NCBI GenBank assembly: GCA_014898415.1
Contig: RCTD01000023.1
Span: forward strand, 186,001 to 250,000
Reading direction: 5' to 3'
Length of the DNA: 64,000 nt
DNA from: Stromatinia cepivora
Taxonomy: Eukaryota; Ascomycota; Leotiomycetes; Helotiales; Sclerotiniaceae
Shown here: one piece after another, positions 51,456 through 62,828 of the stretch
Layout of the letters: each line of letters starts with the position of its first letter
Numbering within the stretch: position 1 is the stretch's first letter
The notes under the pieces: generated by a model
Databases searched by the model: none
What the model was told of the DNA's origin: nothing
Seen by the model: the letters and a program-made list of their open reading frames with translations, nothing else
Program-made: the position numbers and the translations under genes

Positions 51456-51996
51456 GTTTTGTTGTGGTAATGGGATAGAGTGGCAGGGTGGTATTCTTTG
51501 GACTTGGTAATGGTTTCTTTTGGATTGATTGATGCTTTGGTTGATTGGTTGGTTGAATGAATGAATGGATGCTGAGTTTTGGTGTTGAGACTTTAAAGTG
51601 GGGAAAGAGATTTGGGTTGGTATGTGTAAGATGATGGGAGAGGAATTGGAGTGATAGGTGCAGGAGGGGGATGGGATGGGGTAGGAATGGATGGGATGGA
51701 TAGGATGGGAAATCACGGAACTTTGAGATTGAGGGGAATATATCACTTATACCATACATACAATACAATACAACACACGTATACTATACATCCAATGGAA
51801 TATATTTAATATTGATTTTGGTATTGGTATTGATATTGATTGGTTGATTGTTTTTTTGTGATTTTAGGATGAATGAATGGAGTTGGATGGTATGAGATGG
51901 GATTTGTATTAGAGGGGTAGAGTGGGAAATGTGGGTTGAATTTGTATGAAGGTTTGGGGTTTGAGATTTAAGATTTAGGATATGTGTGTTAGAGAA

Positions 51997-52037
51997 GGGG
52001 GGCGGAAAGGGGGGCGGAAAGGGGGGCGGAAAGGGGG
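51997..52037. repeat. 12-bp G-run repeat, four copies
   Basis: The unit GGGGGGCGGAAA starts at 51997, 52009, 52021 and (with G5 and one change) 52033. Four long G runs at 12-base spacing on the plus strand form a textbook G-quadruplex motif, about 540 bases past the avl9 stop. Confidence 0.9.
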
Positions 52038-52309
52038 ACGGAAAGTTTGTTTTAGAAATAGAGGGCAATGATTAGAATACACAGGTTTGTTGATTAAGAT
52101 TCGATAATAGAAGTTGAATATTGGAAGTTAAGAATTGGAAGTTAAGGGGCAAGGGATAAATTGATATGATTTTGTATAATTGGAAAATATATATAGGATT
52201 TTAATTTGTGGGTGGTGCTGGTTATATGTGGAAATTTGGGGTGTGGTATATGGTTTATATAGTGTAGTGTTATTGGGGTGGTGGATGCTGAGGGCTTGGG
52301 GGTGGGCTG

Positions 52310-52365
52310 GAGATGGATTGGAGATGGATTGGAGATGGGTTGGGGATGGGTTGGGGATAGAGGGA
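52310..52365. repeat. 11-bp GAGATGGATTG tandem repeat
   Basis: About five copies of an 11-base unit, GAGATGGATTG drifting to GGGATGGGTTG, in the C-poor block downstream of avl9. Confidence 0.75.
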
Positions 52366-53621
52366 AGTAGAGGGGAATGAAGAAAAATCAAAAAAGAGAT
52401 GGGAGGGGTAGGAGAGGTTAGTTAATGATGGGGATGAGGTGGTAGGTTGTAGTTAGAGAGGTGAGGGGGTGAGCGAAAAAGTGGTGAGAGGGGTGAGGGG
52501 GGAAATCAGTTTTGGGGTGGGCGGGGTGTGATGGGATGTGGTTGTGGTGGATTAGATGTTGGAGTATATGGGGTGTTGTGGTTGACGAGGAATGGATAAT
52601 ATTGTTGGAGTATCTAGGAAATTGGGGGTACAATAAATGTGAAGAATAAATTTTGGTTTAAGGATATAAAGAATTGTAGCAATTGACAATGTCGTCTTTT
52701 ATATAGGAGAAATAAGCGACCGGTATTGGTAGGTTGGAATACCTATGTGGCTTTTGCGATATATCTCCCAAATCAGATTTAGAATTGTCTTCAACTACGA
52801 GTAAAACTAAGAGATCGGAATCAGTGAGAAGCAAACCCGGTTGAAAAGAATAAAACCATCAGGATTTCATCTTGAGTAGACTCTAGTACAAGAATTGAAG
52901 AAACTTTGAAAAATATATATGCTTACCTAACTTTACTTTAGTTACGTTCATACAATGGAACTCGGGATTTCGGGAGTTTGGTACAGATTTGGCGCTTAGA
53001 TTTAAACTCTTTAAACTCCTGGTGGGTTTTGACGCCTTACCGTAACTCCAACCTGGCAATGGGCTGTACAAGGCTATATAATAAGGCAACTATGCATCAC
53101 ACTTTCTGTGCACGGCAGCCTGCTTCATTCATACAATTCTTACCAAGGGCAAATGAGAAAAGAACCTTATTATTAAATTCACCTTTTTCTCAATTTATCC
53201 AAGTATCTCACTAACGGAATAATAGTGCTTAACCGTAGAGAACTATTTTGTACGGTTAGAACTTTTACGGTATCCTATTTTTCTAGTTTATATTGTGGAT
53301 AAGTTCCCTTCCATTATATTTATTATCCTTTACATCATCTTCCAACACAACCATCGTCCTTAGATTACAACCCACCACAACTTCAACTCCAACCTCAACC
53401 TTAATAAAATCCTCGGATTCGGAGTACCTTTTGCATCACAATCTGTGATTTATCACAAAGGTGCTGATCTGGCAGCCGATATTTTTACGCTATCATACAA
53501 ACTTGTATCGACTCTCCTTCAAGTAGCTGGTTTAAATTCACTGGTTCCTGACCCAGTTCGAATTTATTTCAAAACAACACAATCCTTATCTCTTCATCAC
53601 GTTCATTGAAAAATAATCAAG

Positions 53622-56250
53622 ATGACGGTAGCTACCAGGACGGTTGTTATGCCTCCAGTCCCAAATCGGGAGGACTTAGATGCGACGTTCGTACTTGGTC
53701 TTCTCTATGTCTGCCACTTTAGTCCTCGATCTTACTAGGTCCAACATGCTAACTATGAATTTCTGTGATCTAGATGGAAATACCTCGAGGCCGGAGTATC
53801 GAAGGTCATGCTACAATTGGCAGATGGTGTTGATATGACTACTGTAGGTGCCCCCTCTCCAACTCTCTCCGTTCATGATGCGCACTTACTGACTTGCTTT
53901 TTATCTATAGTATATGGGAGTATACACGTACGTACTTCGATATCCAAGCCTTGGCAGAATTATCTAACCTTAAATAGAGCTGTTCACAATTTCTGTACAT
54001 CACAAAAGGCAGTCAGCAATACTGGTCCAGGAGTTATTGGAGGCGCGCATCGTGGAGGTGAGATATTGAACCATTCCAAATATAAAACATGCATATACTG
54101 ATACTTTATAGCACACCTTCTCGGCGAGGACTTATACAAAAACCTCATCTCCTATCTAACACAATATCTCAAGGAACTCGTTCTCGCCTCTAAAACACAC
54201 GTCGATGAAGCTCTCCTCAGTTTCTACATTCGAGAATGGGATCGATACACGACAGCAGCAAAATATATCAATCATTTGTTCCGATATCTCAATCGCCATT
54301 GGGTAAAGCGAGAAATGGATGAGGGAAAGAAAAATATCTACGATGTCTATACTCTACATCTTGTTCAATGGAGACAAACTCTATTCCAGTCTGTTCATGA
54401 AAAGGTTATGGATGCTGTTCTCAAAATGGTAGAGAGGCAAAGAAATGGCGAGACTATCGAGCATAATCAAATCAAGGCCATTGTCGACTCTTTCGTATCA
54501 CTTGGGTTGGATGAGGCAGATCCTACTAAATCAACCCTCGACGTTTACCGTTTTCACTTCGAAAAGCCATTCTTGGCAGCCACCGAGGCATTCTACAGAG
54601 CCGAATCGAAACAATTTGTTGCGGAAAACAGCATAGTGGAATATATGAAGAAAGCCGAAATTCGATTGGACGAAGAGGAAGAGCGCGTTAGAATGTATCT
54701 CCACCAGGATATCATCATCCCATTGAAGAAGGCCTGCAACACTGCTCTTATCGCAGACCACTCCATAATTCTTCGAGACGAGTTCCAGGTTCTTCTGGAC
54801 AACGACCGATACGAAGATATGGCACGTATGTATAACTTGTTGGCAAGAATTCCTGATGGTCTTGAGCCCCTCCGTACCAGATTCGAGGCCCATGTTCGCA
54901 AAGCCGGTCTTGCAGCAGTTTCGAAAGTCGCTAGTGAGGGTGATAAACTCGAACCTAAGGTTTATGTCGACGCTCTTCTTGAGATCCACACACAATATCA
55001 AGGTCTTGTTAAGCAAGCATTCAAGGATGAGCCAGAATTCACTAGATCTCTTGATAACGCTTGCAAGGAGTTTGTCAACCGCAATGAAATTTGCAAATCT
55101 GGATCCAATAAGTCACCTGAATTGCTCGCCAAATACGCTGACTCGTTGCTAAAGAAGAGTGCCAGCGGAGCTGAGGAGAGTGATATTGAGAACTCTCTTA
55201 CACAAATTATGACAGTCTTCAAGTATATTGAGGATAAGGATGTGTTCCAGAAGTTTTACTCACGTATGCTTGCTCGTAGACTGGTCCATACTAGCTCTTC
55301 ATCGGACGATGCCGAGACAAGCATGATCAGCAAATTGAAGGAGGCATGTGGATTTGAATACACCAACAAACTTCAACGCATGTTCCAGGATATTCAAATT
55401 TCGAAGGATTTGAATAGTGGCTTCAAGGAATTTGAGTCGGGAATCTTCACTGGAGGCGAAGAAAAGCCAATCGATGCCAGCTACTCAATCTTGGGTACGG
55501 GTATGTGGCCTTTGAATCCACCGAATACAGATTTCACTCCACCAGTGGAGATTTCTAAGGCCTATGAGCGTTTCCAAAACTTCTACAACCAGAAGCACAG
55601 TGGTAGAAAACTCACGTGGCTTTGGCAGTTGTGTAAGGGTGAAATCAAGGCAAACTATTGCAAAAACCAAAAGACTCCATATACTTTCCAGGTTTCGACT
55701 TACCAAATGGCCATCCTTTTACTATTTAATGAGAATGATAAGAATAGCTATGAGGATCTCGCTAAGGCAACACAATTACAGGCTGATGTCCTTGATCCCA
55801 TACTTGGTATCTTTCTGAAATCCAAGGTCCTCACTATGACTCCAGCAGATGATAAGCCGGGACCTGGTAAAACCTTCCACTTGAATTATGACTTTAAGAG
55901 TAAGAAGATTCGTGTCAACCTGAACATTGGTATCAAGTCAGAGCAAAAGCAAGAGGTCGATGACACTCATAAGACTATCGAGGAAGATCGAAAGTTACTG
56001 ATGCAGGTATGTAGAATTCATTCATGTAGTACGGTTGGACTTCCACTAACTTATATTTTAGTCTGCTATTGTTCGTATTATGAAGGCACGAAAGAGAATG
56101 AAGCACAGCCAACTTGTCGGTGAAACCATCAACCAGATCCGCTCCCGATTCTCACCCAAGATTCCAGATATCAAGAAGTGTATTGATATCTTATTGGAGA
56201 AGGAATATCTAGAACGACTCGATGATGATGAGCTCGGATATCTTGCATGA
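53622..56250 (+). CDS. culA: cullin-1, scaffold of SCF ubiquitin ligases
   Basis: Six exons: 53622-53686, 53774-53843, 53911-53927 (17 nt), 53978-54057, 54112-56006 and 56062-56250, giving 771 aa. The N-terminus ([24 protein letters not shown], then [14 protein letters not shown]) is the Skp1-binding cullin repeat. The cullin homology domain includes [14 protein letters not shown] and [13 protein letters not shown]. The last exon carries the neddylation site [16 protein letters not shown], with the modified Lys about residue 717, and ends [12 protein letters not shown]. Cullin-1 joins Skp1/F-box proteins to Rbx1 so that bound substrates are ubiquitylated; in fungi it controls cell cycle, development and nutrient sensing. 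The 5' part is cut into small exons while the rest is one long exon. Identification is firm. Confidence 0.97.
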
Positions 56251-57745
56251 TTCATGAACTTTTCTTCAACCATACATCTCTTTCATCAGATTCATGATGG
56301 ATGACCTTTTATGAATTGGCGGCTCATTGAAGTTGATTATAAAAGCTAGTAGCCCTCACAGAGGACATTGGCAGAATTTGGTATTAGTTTCCTGCTAGCT
56401 ATTTTTTGATCACAGTCAATGGATGAAGAGGCAATAATCAGGCGTATTCATGCATTTTTCATCGTTTTTGTTCATCTCTTTTCTGGTGCCAGTCTTGACA
56501 AATTTCATCGGGCATATTTGGGATGGAAGGGGGAGTTGAGAGAAAGCTACTGGTTGCTTGTTGTGGAAACACAGTTATGTGTTCTACACTTGACTTTTTC
56601 CTGTTTTTTATCTTTTTTTCTTTTTTTGATACCGCGGATAACTCACTCATAACTTTGCACATCACATTGGGAAAATTTAGTTCTATGGATGAGAACGAAA
56701 ATACTTATATGGGATGCGCGGGGGATGGGACTCTGGGAGGGAGTGGGACTGGGGGATGGAAGGCAGACTGTAACATATCGCAATTGGTCATTGATGAATT
56801 TTATGACTGAAGAATGGTTTGAGGGTTGGATGTGATGTGACGTCCAAGGCGAAGAGGGATGGATGGATGATGACTGGGAAGATAAGCACCCGGAAGCGAA
56901 ATAAATAGAAGTGTTAATGAATGGGAGAGGGTTAAAGCAAAACACCAATTCAGCGAAAACTTTTCGAGAGTACTCGTAAACCTCGTTAATTTGGGTTGAA
57001 GAGCGAGAACGTGAATTTATTTAATATACAAAATATTTGAGTGTTTATCTTTTGGGGGTGTAGAAGTTTGGAGAGGAGTTTTATGTGAGTGATGTGTAAG
57101 ATGTGGTGGTGTGTATTTATTGGGTATCTAATATGGTATTTTTAATCATTTATAACGGTAAGGTGTAAGGTTACTTATTTACTGTGCTTTGATTTGCCTT
57201 GCTTTGTTTGTCGAGGAAGATCTACCTGGGGGTAAGGAACTGGCTCTTGGCTATTGAATGAGTGCGTGAGTGAGTGAGTGAGAAGTAAATATTGTTGTGT
57301 ACTTGTATCGGATGGGATATGAGAGGATTGATTATTTGTCGGGATTTTGATATGATTGGTAGTTGGAGATGGGATTCTGGAAGTCTGGAAGTCTGGAAGT
57401 CTGGAAGGCTACTGGGGACCAGGGTCGGGGTCAGGATGTGGTGTGGTGGGTGTGGTTAGGGAATGTGGGGTGTATGGGGTGTATTGGGGTTTGGAGTGGG
57501 AGATTGATTGGAAAGGGGTTATTGTTTGAGGTTTGTGATGTATAATATTTATTTGGATTGCAAGGTTGATTGGGGAAGGGGATATGGAAGATGGAGAGAG
57601 TGGGTATGTATGTGGGTATGGTGATATTTGTAGATGTTGGGTTGGTGGGGGGAGGAAGGGGGGAGGGGAAGAGGAGAGGGGACGGGAGGGGAAGAGGGGA
57701 GGGGAAGAGAGGAGGGGAAGAGGGGAGGGGAAGAGAGGTGGGAAT
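56251..57745. other. intergenic, G-rich downstream of cullin-1
   Basis: No gene is seen. The plus strand becomes increasingly G-rich and C-poor toward 57735. A GTCTGGAA repeat (four units) is at about 57376-57407. At 57640-57735 there are dense G runs (GGGGGGAGG, GAGGGGAAGAG) that could form G-quadruplexes. Confidence 0.6.
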
Positions 57746-57970
57746 GGTATGGTATGGTATGGTATGGTATGGTATGGTATGGTATGGTATGGTATGGTAT
57801 GGTATGGTATGGTATGGTATGGTATGGTATGGTATGGTATGGTATGGTATGGTATGGTATGGTATGGTATGGTATGGTATGGTATGGTATGGTATGGTAT
57901 GGTATGGTATGGTATGGTATGGTATGGTATGGTATGGTATGGTATGGTATGGTATGGTATGGTATGGTAT
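57746..57970. repeat. perfect GGTAT pentanucleotide array, 45 copies
   Basis: Forty-five uninterrupted GGTAT units (225 bases). The unit contains no stop in any of the three plus-strand frames or in the minus frames, so long open frames seen on both strands here are artefacts of the repeat. The 3' flank moves through GGATAATATGG into another repeat. Confidence 0.97.
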
Positions 57971-57992
57971 GGATAATATGGAATGGTTTGAT

Positions 57993-58050
57993 GGATATTT
58001 GGATATTTGGATATTTGGATATTTGGATATTTGGATATTTGGATATTTGG
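57993..58050. repeat. GGATATTT octanucleotide repeat
   Basis: Seven exact copies of GGATATTT from 57993 to 58048 and a partial eighth, directly after the pentanucleotide array. The two motifs share GGATAT/GGTAT and may have arisen from one another by slippage. Confidence 0.93.
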
Positions 58051-61000
58051 ATATGGATATGGATGCAGGTGGTAAAAGATGGGTTGGAGGAGAGGAGGAA
58101 AAAGAACGGAAGGAAGCCAGGAAGCGAGAAGGAGAATGAGAAGTGATATACTAGGTATTGAAGAGGAGGGATGACAAAGACGCAAATGCCTGTCTGGGGT
58201 TTTGGTGGATACTCAAAGTACAAATATACCTACCTAAGTATCTTACAACACACTTCGATATCCCGGTATCCCAATTCAGATTTATCAGTCAAATACCAGG
58301 TAAGTATCTAATTTCTGAAGCTTATTACTAGCTATAGTTCTAGATAGATAAATAGCTTGGAAAAGAATAAATATATATTGATTTTAGTTTAGTTTTAGTA
58401 CTCTTATCTACTGCGTAATCATTTATATAGATATTAAAAGCCAAATATCATGAATATTTACCCTTTTGATGAGAAGATTGATCGATTGATGAACTTTCTA
58501 TTCTATCTACCTATCTGGTACATAGCTACCCTTGCTATTTATAGGTTATTCTACGGAATACCTACTATAGTAAATGAAGTCAAGAATCCGAGATACTAAG
58601 GTTTCCCTTCCTTTCTTGGTGTTGGTTTAGCGTTCGGGGTTTTATACCTTCTGGCAGTATGAGCACAGTATATGCAAAGTCCAAGCGTTCGTGCACCGAA
58701 ATTTGGGCGGACAGCACGGCACAGCATAGGATAGGTGGATGAGAAAACAAAATTACCGTATAAACTCTACAACTTCGCTATACACTAAACCCTTTTAAGA
58801 AGAGGATCGACAATGGATTAGGGCTCGGAATCTTCAAATTCCGATGCTTTTTCAATCTCTTATCGGATTATCTGAAATTCCGATATCAGTCGACCTATGA
58901 AATACTTGGAATCACAGATTATTTATTCATCAATTATATCGGAATTTGAAGATTCCGAGCCCTAACCCACTGTCGATCCTCTTCTTAAAAGGGTTTAGTG
59001 TATAGCGAAGTTATTGAGTCTTGTTTCGCTTGTTGGTTTGAGCCTCTGAGGGTTACTTGGTGTAATGATATGTGCAAGGCAGATTTGAATGTCTATATTT
59101 AATTTGTGGTTTTGGGGATTGTGTGTAGAGTATTTGTGTAGTTGTGATTGGGGTGATTATGGATTGATGGGGTTGTGATGGATGAGTGGATGGGCATGAA
59201 TCGTGAGATATGATATGAAAGAATATACTTTTTGGGGGGTGTTGAAACGATTGGATTTGTGAGTGGGGTGTGTTGAATTTGTAGGCGACATTACAGTATT
59301 TTATATGACCTGCACCTAGGTCTATATTGTAAAGGCGGAAGCGGCGTTTTGGGGGCAGGAAACTGAAATATATATCTATATGCGGCATATCAATCGTAGG
59401 TAACCAAATGTAAGGCCCGAGGGAATGAATGGATGGGGTCAGATGTAGTTGTATTTAATGTGTTTGGATGGAAATTGAAGGTGAGTACGAAGGGCGTTAA
59501 TGAATTCATGAATCATGGCTGTTGTACGAGGTTCCTGGCAAATATGTGCACGTGGATGATTTGATCGGATTTGAGATGGGAGATCTTTGTTGTTGGATGG
59601 TAGCCAATGATGTGAATATGAAATGTGAACCCCCTGTTTCGGGTAGATATAAGGCGATGGGTTTTATATTTCCTTTTGAGTTAAAGTTTTTGGTTCACGT
59701 TTGTTATATATACGCATTGTGATATTAGTAACTAGAGAATGAATGGGTTAGGGATAAAGTTGCGAGTAAAGTGGAATAACTGGAGAAGATCGGTGAAGCT
59801 TGGGGCAAATGGTGGGTGGTGAGTGTGTTGCGGCCACGAGGTTTTGATGAGTGATTGAGTAATTCATGGATTAAAGATTGGGATGTTTGAGATTCAAGGT
59901 CGAAAGAGGATTTTATTCGGTTTGTGAATTTGTGAAGAAAACCTTAGATTGATATAGAAACTAATATGAAGATAGAAAAATACATACGCGCGGTAACACA
60001 ACATATCAAAGAAAGCGAACTGCCTCAATTGTAAGTTGCACTGTGCCGGTATATAGCACAGACTTTGTTAGAGTTGGGAAGAAATTGTAAGATGTTACTT
60101 TGTTCGGTGGAAACAGGCATCGTGAAATATTATTCGCCCAGACCTTCAATAGACCGAACTGTGCCTTGTAGAACTTGTCAATCTCTAATCAGATTTGTAG
60201 ATGTTTTATTATGTTGCTAGCTGCTATTTCGGATATTGAGAATAGCAGCGCGTAGAATTTCAGTAGATCTTAGTAGATCTTTGAACAGGATTGATGTATA
60301 TAGCACAGTATATACATCTGATCGAAGAGAAGGAAGATAGGGTAATGACATCTATCATCAAATGTTGAGGTCATAAGGTTGATAAGCTAGATTGACATCA
60401 ATACATTTTCTTGATGCATCTAATCATCCCTCTCTTATATCCATCCAGTTACTTTCTTTAAAATTAATGAAAATTATAAATTTCCGAATAGTTGCAGATC
60501 TAAACGTGAATGCCCGGCTGATGACTCTCATTATCAAATACCAAGTACTCAGCTTTCATCGAATCAAAAGCTCATACTGTTGTTCATACCAGATATTATT
60601 CCATCAAGCCATCCTCCTATAATTTTATACTCTCATTTCAAATATTATCTGTATCTGGACTTTCTTACCATCTCCATATATCCATCTCCTTCACCATTGT
60701 TTGAACTGGAATTAAGAAATATAGTCATCGAGAAAGTTACGGGGAGCTAAGACCCATCTCTATCTCATTCATTCGATTCATTCGAGTCCACCTTTCACAG
60801 ACAGTCAATCAATCAAACAAGTCATCCCAACCTCCCCTTGTCACCTTTCTCTAATCCTCGGGTCTCCTTGTTCGTAAAATCTTAAAAAAGATTTCATATT
60901 ACCTTTTCAAAACCTCAAATCACATCACATACATTGCAAGATCAATACAAAGAAAACAGAACTTAAAACAATTGGCTTTGTTCGCTATTAAAGATCCGAC

Positions 61001-61485
61001 CAAAAGGAGAGAAAAAATCCTTATTGACCTCTGCCTCGGGTGATTCTGTCTCACTATCAATCCATCCGCTTCTTGTGGGCTGTGGAGACTCGGTATTGTG
61101 CTGGAACGGCATTTCAAGAATATATCCTTCTTCCAGTCTATTTCGGTCACAACTCAAAGTATCATCGATCGATCTTTTTAGCTTTACCCTGAGCTTCTTC
61201 ACAACTTATACTTACGAAATCTCGAGTTGCAATAATCCTTGCCCAAATTTATACATTTTCAACAATACAATTGAAACCGAATCGATAGCCTCGCGAATCG
61301 TGTTGGATATCGAGTTGGACTAAGGATTGAATATAACGTCACAACTCAATTAAGTGACGACAAAACTCTCGACAACAATCAGCGAACGGTATATAACGAA
61401 TAAGGATAACCTCATTGTCATTATATTCATCGAAATAATTACAAGGAAAGCGGGGCTGCTTCTGCAGCCAGGCAGGTGAAGCACG
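58051..61485. other. intergenic, MITE and promoter of the G-alpha gene
   Basis: About 3.4 kb without a supported gene. It contains the 242-bp hairpin element at 58771-59012. From about 59050 to 59950 the plus strand is again G/T-rich and C-poor. From about 60700 to 61485 it is pyrimidine-rich, fitting a promoter and long leader of the G-alpha gene; open frames there start with TTG or lack motifs. Confidence 0.55.
58771..59012. mobile_element. 242-bp MITE-like hairpin with 75-bp inverted arms
   Basis: The left arm 58771-58845 and right arm 58938-59012 are reverse complements, beginning AACTTCGCTATACACTAAAC on the left and ending GTGTATAGCGAAGTT on the right. By eye only two of 75 positions differ (ATGGATT versus GTGGGTT), both G/A transitions. 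The centre of about 92 bases is unrelated and non-coding. Size, long near-perfect arms and no ORF fit a miniature inverted-repeat transposable element. No clear target duplication flanks it (left C, right A), so the exact ends are uncertain. A fold-back of other origin is possible. Confidence 0.75.
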
Positions 61486-62828
61486 ATGGGGGCTTGTATG
61501 AGCTCGAATGTGGAGGATACGGAACAGAGGAAGAGAAGTCAACGGATTGATAAGACGTTGGAAGAGGACTCGAAAAGACTTCGACGAGAATGCAAAATTC
61601 TTCTACTAGGTATATGATTGAACTCATCTTATGGTCTTCGAGACAAAGGCAAAAGTGATACAATACTAACAATCATCGGTATAGGTTCGGGCGAGAGTGG
61701 TAAATCAACGATAGTCAAGCAGATGAAAATCATACATCAGAATGGGTACACCGTGGATGAGTTAGCTTTGTATCGATTGACGATCTATAAAAATTTGATT
61801 GATTGTGCAAAAGCATTGGTCGGTGCAATGCGACAGATGGAGATCGAGCCAACGAATCCAACGAACAAGGAGTATGGCTCATTTCTGTTAGAGTATATCG
61901 TCGATCCAGATCCTCATACACCACTTAATCCCAGAGTTGGCACGGCTGTGGCATCGATATGGAAGGATGGATCTATGGAACGTTTGTTAGCAAGACAGAG
62001 TGAATTCTATTTGATGGATTCGGCACCATAGTATGTAATATGTAGTCTCTGAACATACAGAATGATTCTAACTTCTTACAGCTTCTTCGAAGAAGCTGGA
62101 AGGATAGCAGCACACGACTACATTCCTACCGAAGCCGATGTTTTGAGGGCTAGAACAAAGACAACCGGTATCTACGAGACAAGATTTACCATGGGCTCTT
62201 TGAGTATACAGTCAGTGTTTATGATACTAGCCTCCTACTTTCAACACTAACTTTGTGATAGCATGTTTGATGTGGGTGGGCAAAGAAGTGAGAGAAAGAA
62301 GTGGATTCATTGCTTCGAGAATGTCACCTCAATCATCTTTTGCGTTGCTTTGAGTGAATATGATCAGGTTCTTTTGGAGGAGAGTAATCAGGTAAAATTT
62401 CTCTCTATCATCCCAACAACAATCCTAACAATATATAGAACCGTATGATGGAGAGTCTCGTCTTATTTGATTCGGTCGTCAACTCAAGATGGTTTATGCG
62501 AACCAGTATTATTCTCTTCCTCAATAAAGTTGATTTGTTCAAACAAAAGCTTAGTCGATCACCTCTTGAGAATTACTTCCCGGACTATTCTGGTGGAAAT
62601 GATCTGAATAGAGCAGCAAAGTATTTACTTTGGAGATTCAATCAAGTTAACAGAGCTCATCTGAATCTATACCCACAGTAGGCGTCATGCAAATTCACCC
62701 CTGGACTGCACACATCTAACATTGATAGCCTCACTCAAGCCACCGATACTTCGAATATTCGACTCGTATTCGCTGCTGTTAAAGAAACGATATTACAAAA
62801 CGCTCTCAAAGACTCGGGCATACTCTAA
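61486..62828 (+). CDS. group III heterotrimeric G-protein alpha subunit (GNA-3/GanB type)
   Basis: Six exons: 61486-61609, 61685-62030, 62082-62210, 62262-62391, 62439-62677 and 62729-62828, giving 355 aa. The MGACMSS start carries the myristoylation Gly2 and palmitoylation Cys4 sites. The P-loop GSGESGKST is at residues 42-50. Switch I has RARTKTTG (Arg181), switch [14 protein letters not shown] with the GTPase Gln near 207, then FLNKVD. The TCAT box is replaced by TQAT. The C-terminus ALKDSGIL lacks the Cys modified by pertussis toxin. These traits mark the fungal group III class (Neurospora GNA-3, Aspergillus GanB, Botrytis BCG3), which stimulates adenylate cyclase in nutrient sensing, conidiation and germination. 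All joins keep phase. The class call is from memory of the family but fits several features. Confidence 0.96.

Larger units (their letters stand above)
51456..53621. other. G-rich, C-poor block, then promoter of cullin-1
   Basis: From the avl9 stop to about 52660 the plus strand is rich in G, T and A and very poor in C, with repeated GGAT and GGTTGG words. It holds a G-run array at 51997-52037 and an 11-bp repeat at 52310-52365. From 52660 to 53621 composition is normal and no gene is seen; this is the likely cullin-1 promoter. Confidence 0.6.

Noticed and set aside
51196..52391. Minus-strand Pro/His/Ser-rich frames antisense to avl9 and its downstream block
   Set aside because: They are the complement of the C-poor, G-rich DNA and of real avl9 codons. 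Their low complexity is explained by base composition.
57409..58223. Long open frames on both strands, with repeated IPYHT-like or GMVWY-like peptides
   Set aside because: They come from the stop-free GGTAT array. The same open state appears in several frames at once, and the non-repeat flanks carry no protein features.
61024..61323. A 99-codon open frame upstream of the G-alpha gene, as a possible uORF
   Set aside because: It begins at TTG, not ATG, lies in a pyrimidine-rich leader and has no family motif.
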